A stretch of DNA of 64,000 nucleotides from NCBI RefSeq assembly GCF_030867145.1, contig NC_134414.1, forward strand, positions 81,086,504 to 81,150,503. The letters run 5' to 3'. Under the pieces are notes generated by a model. It worked only from the letters and a program-made list of their open reading frames with translations. It made no database searches and was not told the origin of the DNA. This DNA is from Opisthocomus hoazin (Eukaryota; Chordata; Aves; Opisthocomiformes; Opisthocomidae). Positions 27,301 to 40,012 of the stretch are shown in pieces (position 1 is the stretch's first letter; each line of letters opens with the position of its first letter). The translations under genes and the position numbers were made by a program.

Positions 27301-30049
27301 CACATGTACCAGGCTGTGATCTGATTTGAAATCAGAATAACTCTGTTTTCTTTCGATTTGCAGCATTGACAAAGGCTTTATGAAGCCCATCCCTCTAAGA
27401 CCCTTGCACAGCACCTATGATCATCCTTCAGACTGCTGCATTTACCTTGCAGTTTCTTTATGGGAAGGAAATTTCTTTATTTCTTTTGTAAATGGGGAAG
27501 TGAAGTATACAGATTTGATTGACCTTGGGTCATAAAGTGAATCCGTAGCAGACCAGAGAACTGAGCAAAGCTCTCCATCACCTCAAAACAGTACCATAAT
27601 CACTGGACTCTCAGTACAAACTTACACATAAGTTGGATATAAGCAACCCTATGCTAAGAGCCTAGATGCCTGTAGTGACTAGATAGGGATGAACATTTCT
27701 TGCAGCAGCAGAAATAGCTTAGATAGCTCTCTTCTGAGTCTTTATTGCTAACCCACACTGTCATCTCAGATGAGCTTGTTCCCCTGTTTGTGGTAAAGGA
27801 TGCTAAGCCAGATAAAAAAACAAGAAGAAACAAAAAATGCTAGGGTGGGAGGAGCATTATTAGTCTTAGTGACGATCGCTTCTCCAGAACTGCTCACTAC
27901 GAGGGCCCACAAGGAATGGCACTAGCACAGCCAGGGAGGCAGGATGGAATCAAGCAGGAGCCATTGAGAATGGGGAAGGACAGGTGATGCTTAAGCCAAC
28001 ATGGCTATTGAACAAAATGCCATTGAATGAAATGCCATTGAACCATGCTCTTGAAACAGTTTCAACCTTCCTCTTGGAAAAGAGGAAGTTTTCCAGAAAT
28101 CCAGGAGTACTCTGACAACTTTGTTGTCTCTTGAACAGTTCCTCTCTGTTTTTAAAGGTGTAAGACTCAGATGGTTGCTACTCTTGGGATTGCTTTACAA
28201 GATACTGTCCCTGACAAGGTTTGTCCCAGTGCACGCTGGCTCCCAGTGTGATGAGTGAGAACTAAACACTTCTGCCGAGGTGTTCTGAGGGATGGGGTTT
28301 AATTCATACAGCTCTATGTGTAACAAAGTTACAAAACTTCATATTAGGTCAGGTCTCCTAGGTAACAGTCTTTCCCTCTGGAAATTGTGATCCTAGCCAC
28401 CTTTATTATGTGCCTACGCTTGTAGTACACCCAAATGAAAGAAACTTTTTTCTGTAGAGTAGTCCCAAAAGCCTCCATACAGCACAATAGCTGCCTGGTG
28501 CAAGCCATGAAAAAAACATTAGGTACAAGAGTGTGTTTGAGATCCCTCTTTTCTGGAGAAGAATTGCCTTTTCTCACATTACAGCTGAAGAGAGGAAAGG
28601 AGTTCGAAGGAAAATAGACCTTTTGAACTCTCCCATTGCTCATCCTATTGGCAAGGGGTGTGGTAGAGGTCAAAAAATTAAAATGTATTTAAAAGAGATG
28701 AAGCAAATTAATGGGGGATCAAGCTTTCTTAGACTGCTAAGCACAGTGATCTATGAGGTAGCCTTTAACTTTGCAAGACTGTAGGGCACTGCTTGCTGGT
28801 AGATGAGAAAGTGTATAGGCAAAGGCCTGCTCAGTGTTTTCTCTCTCATAATACTTTTCTCCCTAAGCATCTACTGGTATCAGAGGTTTTGGTCTGCTCA
28901 GTAACAGTATTTCTTTTGAAATCAGTGCTGTCAGCTACAGGATCAGATGCTTGTGGGAACATGAGGAAAAAGAGGCTTCCAGCTTGGACTGTAGTAAAGC
29001 CCGGACAGGAGACAGTCACTTCATCTCATAATATGGTAGCTTCCAAGCCTTGTTTGGAACCTGTCTTAGACAAATAGGGAGCTTTAAGCCAAACTGGGGA
29101 GGTACATGTAAAGGTGGTACCGGTGGTGCTCAAGCTTCGTAAATCACCATCTTGGAAAGCTGTGATCAAGTTCTTCAATTCATGATGATAGTAGCTAAGA
29201 AGAGGTACTGCATGACTATTATTTCCTGTTGGAGATCTGACCTTTTGGTAGGGAAGAAACGCAAAAGGAATTAATTCCTCATGTGAATACACAACCTAAA
29301 TAGCCTTTTAACTTAAGCAAGCTATCAACTTCTGCTTCAATTTTGTCTTGGTTTTACACTAATGACGTGGATATTCAGGCCTGCTTCTATTAAGTTCAGT
29401 GCAAACAAAATTCCCGCTATCCTTGAGTCTATAGTGCCAGAAGGGATTATCAACCATTTTCAGTTCAAGATCAAAAAATATGCCATTGTCTCTTCAAAAT
29501 CAGAACACTTCTGCAGGGACTAGCTTCAGGAAGCAGACTCATATTTAAGTTGTAATCACCCAGCTGTTATACAGAAGAAAGCGATGGACAGTTTATTTTA
29601 AATCTTTAGTTCTTTACAAGTCAATCAAGAGTCAGAGCACTTCAGACAAACACAGGACGGAGAAGTTGCCTTGCACACGGTTGTAGAATTTAAATTCCAC
29701 TGGAGACTGGACCTTAGATAGACAGGGCATCTAAACAAAGGGCACAACAGATACTGCCTTTGTTATTAGCTTCCACTACATTACTGTGCCTGAGTTGATT
29801 AAAGAGTTGATTAAACCCTAGTCACATCTTCAGCATATGTAACAATGGTAGATAATCCTCATGGCTCAACACACATAAAATCATTGCTATCTTAAAGTAA
29901 GCACACAACTACAAGAACTAAAAATATGCAGTTGGATTCACTAATCAGATGGCTAAAAATTGCGAAGTGAGCTTGCAGATATCTGCATGATTTGAGCAGT
30001 TACACAGTCTTTCTGCAGAGTGGACATGGGATATTCTTTCTGTTTGCAG
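24350..30049. other. 5' flank or intron of receptor B; no further exon found
   Basis: I searched the plus strand for an N-terminal-domain second-half exon (like 48070-48144 of receptor C) ending in phase 1 and did not find one. No CR1 or LTR is recognised here. A weak candidate at 27452 lacks a suitable donor. Confidence 0.4.
25792..25858 (+). promoter_or_regulatory. Possible TATA promoter with a short untranslated first exon
   Basis: tataaaag at 25792-25799 is followed about 60 nt later by a good donor (tttag/gtaaga at 25858) with no ATG between. This layout would suit an alternative first exon of receptor B that skips the N-terminal domain. It is purely positional inference. Confidence 0.15.
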
Positions 30050-30179
30050 CCATGAATGGGACAGCCATTGAAAATTTTGTCTGTGTCATTTTCAATGTTT
30101 CCTTCATGAACTGCACTTGGCATGTGGGCCAGACTGTTTCAGAAGATATCCAATATTTCCTGTACTGGAGGATCTCAAA
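30050..30179 (+). CDS. Receptor B exon: D2 first half (NCTW)
   Basis: The acceptor is tttctgtttgcag and the donor gtaagt; 130 nt, phase 1 to 2. It encodes AIENFVCVIFNVSFMNCTW and then EDIQYFLYW. It is the same length and phase as 49483-49612 and about three-quarters identical over the NCTW stretch by eye. Confidence 0.88.
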
Positions 30180-33100
30180 GTAAGTAGGTCTTCTTGAATC
30201 TAGGGAATCTGGATTTCTGGTCTGACATGTGACATAGTCAATATTTAACTGATGCAATATGTCATGTAAAGGAAAGAAGATTTCACAGAATGCCAGAATT
30301 ACATCAAAGATCATTTTGGAAGGCATACAGGATGTAGATTCCAAGATGTGGCAATAGAAAATAAGAGAGCTACTTTCCTGGTAAATGGGTCTAGAAGTGG
30401 TGAAAACATTCAGTTGTATAAGAAGACGATTCATCTGTATGAAGTTGGTAAGGATTTTTTTTTTTTTTAATTTTCAGTTTTATGTTAAGCGAATGAAGAA
30501 TTAATCCCTGGAAGAAAGCATACATTTTAAAAATACCGCTCCTCAGAAGAGGTTGGTTTTGGTTTTTTTTTTCTTTTCCCCAGCCCTTATGGCTGAAAAG
30601 TTAGAAGTATAGAAATGAAAAAAAAAAAAAAAAAAGAATGCAGAGACAATTTGAAGTCATATGTCAGAGAATTGTGAACATTTCAGGAAAATATTTATTC
30701 TCTGAAAGTAAGGTGTCATTTTTTGGGGATTAACTAGCCAAGAATGCCTGAGCAGGACTGTCTAGATGTTGGTCTTATTGTCTCATAATTCTGTTCACCC
30801 ACATAACACAAAAGAACCAATTACCTTAACACTATGAGCAAAAACTTTCTTTTTTTTTTTTATGGAGGAATGATGCCAATAAAACAAAATGGAATTATCT
30901 CAGTTTAGTATGAACTTAGTATAAAATAAAACCCTGCACAGATTATATGCTGAATTCAGTGAAATCTAACAAATGGTTTGTGTTTTTTTAATTTTACTTA
31001 CTGTTGCTGCTGATACTCCAGGCTCCTCAATTGCAGTGTTAAATCAGGAGTCCTGCTTCAGTATATGGGGTGAATATAATAATTCTGATAAAGCTGCATT
31101 ACATCTTTTTAGACTGGTTGCTTGAACATCTACCTATATTTTTAAAAAACAGAATGAAGAAAGCTGATTATTAATAAATAGTATTTCTGATTATATTACT
31201 GCAGAAAAACTCACTCCTCCATTAAATGTCACTGTGAACTGTACAGAAGCTTCTCATGCTTGTGAAATCCGGTGGCAACCACCTCGCACAAGTCATGTGA
31301 AAAGACATGCTTGTTTCAAATATGAAATTGTCATAGAAAACAAGGTAAGAACAATTATGACTCTTAATAGTATTTTGCATGATTGTATTTCCACACATGC
31401 TACCATACAACCACACCCTGTTCTCCTTCCCTACTTAAATAATCTCTCCTTTTTGATATGTAGTACCCCTCTTGCACATGAGCTGAGGACTGCTGTCACT
31501 CACAAACAGGGTCAGCAAACTGAGAGAACGCTTTCAGTCCACTGTGCATGTTGGTCCTTAAAGAAACTGGGCAAGGGATTCCCCACAGTGGAGGTGAATA
31601 GCTATTCTAGCACATATAGGGGAATGGACCATACTACCTGACGACTTCATTCTGAACAGCTAAAGGATGCATCAAATGAACTCTAAATATAGTACAAAAA
31701 AGCAAAGCTACAGTTAAATTGGATACAATTAATTTGATGTGGCTCTGTAAGGCAGTTTGGGTCCTAGTGTAGTCTTTCAGTCCTGCTGTTGTTTTTTGAT
31801 AGTTAAGTCAGGACCTTCTGCTCTGTGGTTTTCCTCTCCGCAGTCTCTTATCCCCTCAGACACTTCGTATTGTGTCTTTCACAAACTCACTTTTCATTTG
31901 TTCCTGCTTCTTGTAGTCATCTTTATTGCTCAGTCAGGTACACGGTATTAGTAAATTAGGTCCAAAGGAGTAACACATGGTTTGTTACAAAGGAGCACCT
32001 GTGAGTTAGGATATGCTGCAAGAGCTCTTACGTACCTCCACCCAGACCCTGCACTTTCCATCCCGCCCTTTGCATATCCAGCCTTGCCTTCTTCTCCTGT
32101 TGCCTCCATTTATTGACACCAGTGTGGCGCTGCTGAAGGAGGTTAGGATTTTAGGTTTATCTAAAGTAGGTCTGCAGCATACACAATCAGGACGGTTCAC
32201 CACAGCTGTCACAATCAGATGTAAGGGGCGGTAATAGAGTATCTGTTCATAGTGTGGTTTTATTAAGCTCTGTCCTTTATTTTTAACTTAAAGTGGAAAG
32301 AGCCATCCACATCTTTGAATAAAAAGAAGTATTCTGTCAGGTTATTGGAACAGAATAGCCAGGTTTTCCAGGTATTAACTGCATATGATTGTTATTATAT
32401 TTTATATTTATATCTTGAATATATTTATATTATATTTTGAAGACTTGGATGAATATGGAAAGTAGTGTTACATTGATCAAAAACAAAGTCTGAAATATTT
32501 GTGGAAATATACATGATTTCATTGTTCCAACAGTAAAAAAAAAAAAAAAAAGGAGACATAACATAGCTAAATTATATGTTTAAGAGTGTAAAAGCTACAT
32601 AGATAAAAGTTTTAATGGAAAAAACATTATCCAAGTTTACCAGTATTTTTCAGATACTTTGTTTTGTACAGGTAAAATTTTAAATTTAAATTGGTGGGCA
32701 ACTTAAGCTTTTCTTTGTTTAGTTCTTTGATAGTCAGTTCTGCAACCAAATTTAAAGGGTACAGTATTTCAGAGCAGCAGCAGTGAGGAAAACCTTTCAG
32801 CAGAAAAACAGCTTAACTTCACAGACTTTAGAAGAAGGCATTTAAAATATTAGATGTACACTTTTCTTCCAGAAAATCAAACATTCATAAGCCACAACCC
32901 TTTATTGTATAGTAACAAAAAGAACAATCTTAAAAATTAAAATTTTCTCTTGTTGGTAGGCTGATCCCGAGAAAAACATCAAAACCACATCTAGAACGGT
33001 AAGTCTTTACTAGTATTAATCTAACGTTCATGCTGGGTTGAAATTTCGTTTATATCAGAGCATCCTCCAACCAAATTGTTTTGGTTCCAAACTACCAGTT

Positions 33101-36100
33101 TCAGCATACTACATGTGCTCTTTATTGACAAGTTTCCTAAACTCAAAGTTTTAAACTTATAAAAAATGATACAAAAACCACCTGCACTTGTGGAACTTTA
33201 TATTACTTCTATTCAAGTCACAAAATCTTCCATTTTAAAGTCTTTTGTACTTCCTACCATGTTTATATAGATGTAGAAATATGGATCACAATTCCACATT
33301 GACGCACAAAATGTGGATGATTTTTTCTTTATTAATCGTGTCTGGAGGGGGTTGAGTTGGAGGAGGCAAGGAAATATGACCTGAAAGACTAAGTCAGCAC
33401 AAAAAAGGAAGAGAAAACAATTAGGCTTTCAAGAGGGCTCAATATTCTTCTGAGAAGGATTTCAATATGTGTCAAAATTTTCCCTTCCATATAATCTGGC
33501 TGTTAAATTGTACTTCAGTTTTGAAAACAACAACAGTAAGGGGATGACAGATCTTTAATGAGTTACATTCTAGTAAAATAAATCATTTACAGGCTGAAAA
33601 TAAACTGTTGATTTTTTTCCCCCAAAGTTTAGCAGAAGCTAAGGGGCCAGGGAAGTATACTGCAAATTTCATCTTCATATGGACAATAACAAAAATATTC
33701 AAACAAGAGGGATTAAGAAGGAACAAGCTAATTTATTAAGGGAAAATTTTCTATTTGTTTTTTTCACTCTAGTCTATTCACAGTAGTATGTGTAAAATTT
33801 TCTTTTGTAATTGTTTGCATCATTAAATGAACCTGATGCATTCTTAACATCTGCACATCTAGTGAATAAAAAGTTCTCAGTCTAGTTGTTTTGTACTTAG
33901 GAAAGAAGCATCACAGGAAACTCCTATATATTTTGGAGCTTCAGCGCAGAGAAAAGGTACAGCGTCAAAATCAGAGCAACTGACAATGGCTGTTTAGTGA
34001 GCACAAGTTGGGGAGAGTGGAGTACACCTGTAGAGTTTGGTAAGAAAGAAAATCGCTTCTTTGACCTAGTTTTCCCTCAGTTACTACTTGTCTGCCTCAT
34101 TTATTACTTCATACTTACAGACGGAAACACATTGATATTGGCACATTGAATTGCTGGGATGAAAAGGAGCAAAGAATTGGCATATCTCTTAATATGAGGG
34201 AGGTCTCCAAGCATTCTGGTGTGACAGCGGGTGCTTCTTGCAAGGAGATAGTGAATTAAGACCTTTCTGAGGTTTGCTGCCAGCTATTTTCCTTCTTCCA
34301 TTTCTACTGCTGGCTTTATAAACTTCTCTTTTCCCCTGTTATTCTCTGCCACCTTGGATTCTGAAGTACTGTATAAGCCTCAGTTCCTCATAAAATGTTT
34401 GGTAAGGTCTCAACTTACCATAGACAGTCCACATACTGTGAGCCATCCCACTCCTTCACATGTTACAGTGCAATGAGGTGCTAAGCTGAAGAAGAAACCA
34501 CTTCGTACCAGTGCTCAACACGCTCGTGCAAAGCAGATTGCACATAGCTGTGCAGTCATTCCTGTTCTGTGATACTAATCAACATTTTGATGATTGCTTG
34601 TCTTTCAGGAAAAGAACAACTTACTTCTTCATCATATGTGTTATTTCTGATACCAGTGCTGGCAACAAGTTTTGTAATTTTTCTCTGCACAGTGTAAGCC
34701 TTATTTCTTGTGCAAAATTTTTATTCTGTAGTTCAAATAACACTTCTTTTTCCAATAGAAAATTTCTGGCCTCCTTTTAAAGGAGGGGAGGGAAGCGGAA
34801 AATTGACACTGAACTATAACAAGAATCATGGCCCGCTGGATGTTCCTCAAGTGGGCTTTATATTTCTGATTCTCAACCTTTTCATCTGCTTGATCAATAT
34901 AACACAAGGCTTTCCAATATTGGGACAAGGCCTTATAAGAGTGCCACTTGCCTGCCATCAGACCCTGCAATGTATTTGGGTGGTACATGAAATTTTTGCC
35001 TTGTTTTGAGGATATTTCCTGTTCAGTTATCTAAAAAAGCATTTTCCTATTATTCTTTAGTAAGTCATGAAATAAATCATTGCCATACAAATTCTGGATA
35101 ATGAAATTATACCATTGTATTCAGCCTATGCAATTATTAGTTACTCTTTCAATACTTCTGTCTTAGAGGAATAAAATAATACTGCAAGACATTATTATAT
35201 AGTATGTGATCACATGTTTGCATAAGTCTTTTCTTCATCAAGCCTTTTTGTCACTGTAGAAGCATTTATTTGAAAAAAACTTCTGCTACAGTACCACAGC
35301 CAAGAGACCCGTTCCATGAGCTCTCACCAACGGATTTCCAGGTATATTTTCTTTCCATTTGTCTGAAATTTGTTGCAAATAAGCATCCATTGCTGTCTCA
35401 AAGGTGTGATCTAAGTGTCAGAAAGAAGTGCAGAAGAAAGGATAAATTTTCTTTCTTTTTCTTATTCTTGGGGTATTGAAAGAGAAGGTCTATATGCAGA
35501 TAATTCTTCTGTTTTTCCTTTGCCTTTCTGAAACAATTGTCACCCATCTACCTGGAGCACTGGAGAAAATACACAATATCACCCTACTCTCCCTGTAGGT
35601 CATGTGCTATCACTAGAACTGTGCTGAGCCTAAGCTTCTCAGCACAGTAAATAATGCAGAATCCGACTGTTGGTCAGCTATGGGAGAGGAGGGACAAAGA
35701 AATCTGCTGCTGGCCAGAAACAGTTGTGCCATAGCAGATGTTGAGACCCATTGTTAGTATTCGGCAAGGATGCTGAAGGACGAAAAGTTTCTAGGGTATG
35801 GTAAGCAAGAAAGTATAACAGAGAGCTGCAAGGTTCTAGCTTATGCAGAGTCACTTGTGAGAAGAAGGGACAGACATTGCAAGTAACAGAGGGGAATTGC
35901 CCATCTAGAGAGTATGTTGCACAATTTGCTGCAATTTGCAAGTTTCAAAGTCTTTAAGTTGGCTACAGCCAGGTCTGGAAGCAAGAATGTGTCTGCAAGG
36001 TCTCACACTGGTGAGCCTTTATAAATCCTTTTACTTTCTGTTCCTTTGTAACGTTAACTTTTCTGTGTTTAAAAACACGAGTTTTCTGGCTTTTGAGTTA

Positions 36101-36378
36101 AGAAGTCTTTTGTTCCTCTTTGGGGAGCTCGTCATGGAGGGAAGACCTAGACAAGTCTACTTCAGTCCTCTCATTGATGGAATCCCACTACAGCTTGTGT
36201 ATGATAAGTAACAATTCTCTCAATGACAGGAGATTCGTAAATTGTAAACTTGTGGCTTATCTCACGTATGAAACACTAATGAAATGTTTTCTTCTTCCTT
36301 TAATAGACAGAATATAAGAATCAATTTATAAAGCATGAAACTGAAGAAATAATAACAATTATTGAAGAAGTTACATAA
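30050..36378 (+). CDS. Receptor B: CSF2RA-like cytokine receptor alpha chain, D2 to stop
   Basis: Eight exons (30050-30179, 30272-30447, 31205-31344, 32960-32998, 33901-34039, 34609-34693, 35260-35341, 36307-36378) give about 287 residues with continuous phases. In order they hold D2 (FMNCTWHVG, ECQNYIKD, GCRF, FLVNGS), D3 (LTPPLNVTVNC, CEIRWQPPR, SFSAEKRYSVKIRA, WGEWS), one membrane helix (SYVLFLIPVLATSFVIFL), a degenerate box 1 (VPQPRDPF) and an acidic tail ending EEIITIIEEVT. Relatives are low-affinity cytokine-binding chains that recruit CSF2RB and JAK2. No stop or frameshift interrupts these exons. The signal peptide and N-terminal domain were not found with confidence (see 24038-24202), so the gene may be incomplete, use distant exons, or make an N-terminally shorter product. 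It is a tandem paralogue of receptor C; by mammalian gene order it could be named CSF2RA or IL3RA. Confidence 0.8.
30272..30447 (+). CDS. Receptor B exon: D2 second half
   Basis: 176 nt, phase 2 to 1, same length as its receptor C counterpart. It encodes KEDFTECQNYIKD, TGCRFQDV and FLVNGSRSGENIQLY. The acceptor (atgtaaag) has a weak pyrimidine tract; the start is fixed by phase and homology. Confidence 0.82.
31205..31344 (+). CDS. Receptor B exon: D3 first half
   Basis: 140 nt, phase 1 to 0. It starts KLTPPLNVTVNC, the D2-D3 linker, and carries ACEIRWQPPRTSH and CFKYEIVIENK. The donor is gtaaga. The length equals 51260-51399 of receptor C. Confidence 0.88.
32960..32998 (+). CDS. Receptor B micro-exon in D3
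   Basis: 13 codons (ADPEKNIKTTSRT) between tgttggtag and gtaagt, phase 0 to 0. The 39-nt length is identical to the receptor C micro-exon at 54845-54883, which is what makes this tiny exon believable. Confidence 0.75.
33901..34039 (+). CDS. Receptor B exon: D3 second half with WSXWS box
   Basis: The acceptor is tttgtacttag and the donor gtaag; 139 nt, phase 0 to 1. It contains RYSVKIRATDNGC and WGEWSTPVEFG. WGEWS is the class I receptor WSXWS box with the first Ser replaced by Gly, as also in receptor C. Confidence 0.88.
34609..34693 (+). CDS. Receptor B exon: transmembrane segment
   Basis: 85 nt after acceptor tgtctttcag, phase 1 to 2. A short polar stem (KEQLTSSS) leads into about 20 hydrophobic residues ending FVIFLCT. 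It is 12 nt shorter than the receptor C equivalent. Confidence 0.82.
35260..35341 (+). CDS. Receptor B exon: box 1 region
   Basis: 82 nt, phase 2 to 0, same length as 57690-57771. It encodes SIYLKKTSATVPQPRDPFHE; VPQPRD stands where CSF2RA has its proline-rich JAK-binding box 1. The motif is weaker than in receptor C (FPQIPEPK). Confidence 0.72.
36307..36378 (+). CDS. Receptor B last coding exon
   Basis: The acceptor ctttaatag opens 23 codons plus taa: TEYKNQF then ETEEIITIIEEVT. The terminal EEV-T pattern recalls the end of mammalian CSF2RA. Poly(A) signals follow at 36673 and 36770. Confidence 0.75.
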   Translation, partial: TEYKNQFIKHETEEIITIIEEVT

Positions 36379-36672
36379 TGGTATGCAAGCGAAACAAGCA
36401 ACCTGAATTTTTTCTATTCTTGTTATCAGTAATTTAGAGTTTTTTCATATTCTTTCCCTCTTGCAAGCAGAGAGAATCGTGTTGCCTGTAGAGACACTTC
36501 CCCAGGAGCCTATCTTCAAAAGACTATTTGTATTTGATTGCATTTTCCATACACTGAGTTGTTTGGACTATTTTTGTTTATTCTTGTGATGAGTATTCTT
36601 GCAATGTTTCAGCAAAAATGTTTCAGTAGTGCTTTGGAAGTTATTATAATGCTTCTCAACACCATGCAGAAG

Positions 36673-36775
36673 AATAAAGTAAGAACAACCAAACCTAATG
36701 GGATTATTCAGGATCTCCAGTGGTCCAGTGCATTGGAAAAGGCACAGTCATATTGAGATTGTGATCAGGAATAAA
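36673..36775 (+). promoter_or_regulatory. Polyadenylation signals of receptor B
   Basis: aataaa occurs at 36673-36678 and again at 36770-36775, roughly 300-400 nt after the receptor B stop. Either could define the 3' end. Confidence 0.5.
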
Positions 36776-38221
36776 AACTTGTCATCTTTATGAAAATCCA
36801 CTGAAAACTGGCCAAGATTAAACTCTTAAAAATGATCATTTGCTCATACAAAATGAGTATTGTTAAAGAGTTCAGGAGACAGTTTTCTCATCAATCTATT
36901 TGCTGCCTTCAAACTATGTTGCTACATCCTTCAGCAGAGTGTGCCCTACATGTTGTACACAGCCATCTGCAACACCAAACTTTTTCCTCCAACTTTTGGT
37001 CATTTTATATCCATGGTAGATGAAAAAAAAGCTTAAAATATGATTGCTAACAGGGAGATAATAACAGGCAGATAATTTTTTGTATGTGTGTGGGGTGGGA
37101 AACGTTGGAAATTGAACTTTTGAACTCTCCAGCAGAACCCTGCCACTTGCTAGCTGCAAATGGTACAGGCTGGTCATGTGGGTCTATTACACCTGGACAA
37201 AACAGAAGCAGCACACCCCGAACCCTCCAATTAGTAAGGTACTGTGAGACAAAACTATCTGTTTGGAGGCTAATCACACATTGTGCTTCTGTGGATGTAT
37301 TTTTTACATTGGGAAAACCAGGAGTTAGAGGCCATTTGTAGCCATGAAGTCCACAGTACCATGCCTGTGTCCCGTCTCTTAACCAGCCCCATGCCTCTAC
37401 ACCTCTACACCCAATCCTGTGTCTCCACTTTGAAAGGTCTCTGCTATCATCCAGACCTACACTGCATCAGTGTAACACCTTGGTGGTACTGTGCAAAGAT
37501 ACACATAAGTAAAGAAAATTAGCTGTGGACACCTGGTCAAACAAAACTGCAAACAGATCAAGAAAAGTTCAAACAGAGCAAGCCTGACAAACTTCAACCC
37601 TGAGACCTTGCAAACTCATTACAAATCTTGTGGTCTGTTACTAACAATGGCAATACCATATTACAGGGCTGTGTGGTTACAACAGCTAAGTTCACTAGTA
37701 CTACCGTCACAAATTATCTGTTTTTTCCTCACACCAGCATTGCTTGGAGATTGTCTCTACAGAATAAACACTAAGGATCACCTGTGCCTACTAGGCAATT
37801 CCGTTCCTTACTAGTTTTTCCAAAGATCTACCTGAGACTGCTAAAATGATTTCTTCTGAAATTGGTTTGATCTATTGCTCTGCATTTCTGCCAGAAAAAA
37901 AAAAAAAAAAAAAAAACAAACTCGGACAGACTCTTGCACAGGGGAATGTCTCAAGTGATTTGCATGTTCTGGCAAATTGAATACCTGTCAAACAGAAGAG
38001 GTGCTGCCAAGGTTAAGAAAAGACTGTGCCAGATTAAAAGTGTCAGTATGGTGGCCCTTAAACTGAGAAGCTGTAGTTAGTTGTCCTCATTAAACCAGAG
38101 CTTCCTATGGGAGTTTCACTTGTGTCCAGAGCAGAGCCCTGGCTGAAGGGAGGCATGCCTTGAACCATCCCATAATGTGAACTGAGCTCGAACACCAAGG
38201 GAGGTCCTGCAGCAGAGGAGA
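36776..38221. other. Intergenic; nothing recognised but an A-tract
   Basis: No gene was seen. A 22-nt poly(A) run lies at 37895-37916 and might mark an old retrotransposed insertion, but no body of such an element is identifiable. Confidence 0.4.
37895..37916. repeat. Poly(A) tract
   Basis: 22 consecutive A residues. Confidence 0.9.
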
Positions 38222-39935
38222 CAGACTAGAATAGACTAGAATAGGATAGAATAGAAAAAAATATTTTATTTGGCAGGGACCTACAACGATCATCTTAGTC
38301 CAACAGCCTGACCAATTCAGGGCTGACCAAAAGCTAACCAGGTTATTAAGGACATTGTTCAAATGCCTCTTAAACACTGACAGGCTTGGGGCATCGACCA
38401 CCTCTCTAGGAAGTCTGTTCCAGGGTTTGGCCACTGTCTTGGCAAAGAAATGCTTCTTAATGTTGAGTCTGAACCTCCCATGGCGCAGCTTTGAGTCATT
38501 CCCTCTCGTCCTGTCACTGGATTCCAGGGAGCAGAGCTGAGCACCTCCCTCTGCACGTCTTCTCCTCAGGCAGCTGCAGAGAGCAAGGAGGTTGTCCCTC
38601 AGCCTCCTTTTCTCCAAACTAGACAAACACAAAGTCACTCTTCATAGGACATTCCTTCCAGCCCTTTCACCAGCTTTGTTGCTCTCCTCTGGACGCATTC
38701 AAGTACCTCCATACCCTTCTTGAATTGTGGGGCCCAGAACTGCACACAGAGCTCAAGGTGAGGCTGCACCAACACCGAATATAGTGCGATAACCACCTCT
38801 TTTGACCAGCTGGTTATGCTGTGTTTGATGCATCCCAGGGTGCTGTTTGCCCTCTGGACTGCCAGGGCACACTGCTGATTCATATCAAGCCTGCAGTTGA
38901 CCAGCACCCCAGACCCCTTTCTGCAGGGCTGTTCTCCATCCCCTCCTCTCCCAAGTTACACTTATGCCTGGTGTTACCTGTCCTAGGTGTAGAATCTGGC
39001 ATTTTGACTTGTTAAAATTCATCCCATTGATCTTTGCCCGATGTTCCAATCTATCTAGATCCCTCTGAAAGGTCTCTTGTCAACAGCACCTCCCAGTTTG
39101 GTATCATCAGCAAATTTGCTAATGGTGCATTCAACTCCTCCATCCAGATCATTGATAAATATCTTGTATCTTGTATCTTGAACAGAACTGGACCTAGAAT
39201 CAAACCCTGAGGAACACCGCTGGTGACTGGTCGTCAGCCAGATGTAGCCCTGTTCACTACAGCCCTTTGAGCTCTGCGCTTCAGCCAGATCCACAAGGTC
39301 AGGAAGAAGTAAGCGGTGGTAGAGGGTGCAGAGACCCAGGTCTGCGAGGTATGTGAAGACACCTCTGGCATAGATGGAAGATGTCATGAGCTGTTTAGAG
39401 AGGTTATTTCAGACTACAAGGGATGAGCCGTGGTATGTGTCATGGTATCCAAGACACAGGAAAGAACAGGAAGGCTAAATTCAAGCTGCTGGTGAGAGTC
39501 CAGCACATCAATAATGGAAGTCTCTGAATTACTGCCAGTCTCTCAGTTAAAAGCTGAGAGATGATCAGACCACTAGATCTCAGATCCTACTGTCTCCTGA
39601 GCAAGCTGAAGTCTACTCTCATGACATCCAACGTATATAGCATGCTATTTGCCTTCCTCCTTTCTCTCAGGATCTTAAAGTCCACCACATCATGGTCCTT
39701 GCAGTCAAGACTGTCAGACTGTCACATCTGTGATCAGTTCTTCTTTGATGAGTTGAAGATCTGTGAAGTACCTCCTACAGTCATCTTGTCCGGCTTCTGT
39801 ATCAAAATATTGTTCCTGGTGGTCTCTATAATTCTCCTGGTACCCTGCTATTTTGCCCTTACAGAAGGTCTTAGGATGGTCAAAGTCATCTTGTGGTTGA
39901 AATCCTCTCATGGTAGATGAAGTTCTCTCAGCATG
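38222..39935 (-). mobile_element. CR1 LINE, minus orientation, RT plus upstream linker pieces
   Basis: From low to high coordinate the minus-strand CR1 runs 3' to 5'. The ORF2 C-terminus ([18 protein letters not shown]) is followed by RT pieces ([16 protein letters not shown]) near 39060-39180. After a scrambled stretch around 39180-39420 comes the endonuclease-RT linker (VVDFKILRERRKANSMLYTL). The frame is broken in several places. A direct repeat (atcttgt)n sits at 39160-39182. Its 3' end differs from the other copies, suggesting another subfamily. Confidence 0.85.
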
Positions 39936-39944
39936 ATCAAATTC

Positions 39945-40012
39945 CAGTGGACCAGATTACCTCCAAGAGGCCACCTTTAAAACCACATTTTTCTATGATT
40001 CTGTGTTTCTAA
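39945..40012 (+). mobile_element. Very short CR1 3' tail, plus orientation
   Basis: 'gtggaccagattacctccaagaggcc' plus 'ttctatgattctgt' matches the last ~65 nt of CR1. It abuts the opposite-strand CR1 piece, so the block is a nested or rearranged composite. Confidence 0.7.

Noticed and set aside
27452-27534. Possible receptor B N-terminal second-half exon (WEGNFFISFVNGE)
   Set aside because: It resembles the CSF2RA EGVTFEVHVN strand and has an acceptor, but no donor gives the required phase 1 and the frame stops soon after.
38105-38638. 177-codon minus-strand frame
   Set aside because: It is the CR1 ORF2 C-terminus running on into flanking sequence, not a host gene.
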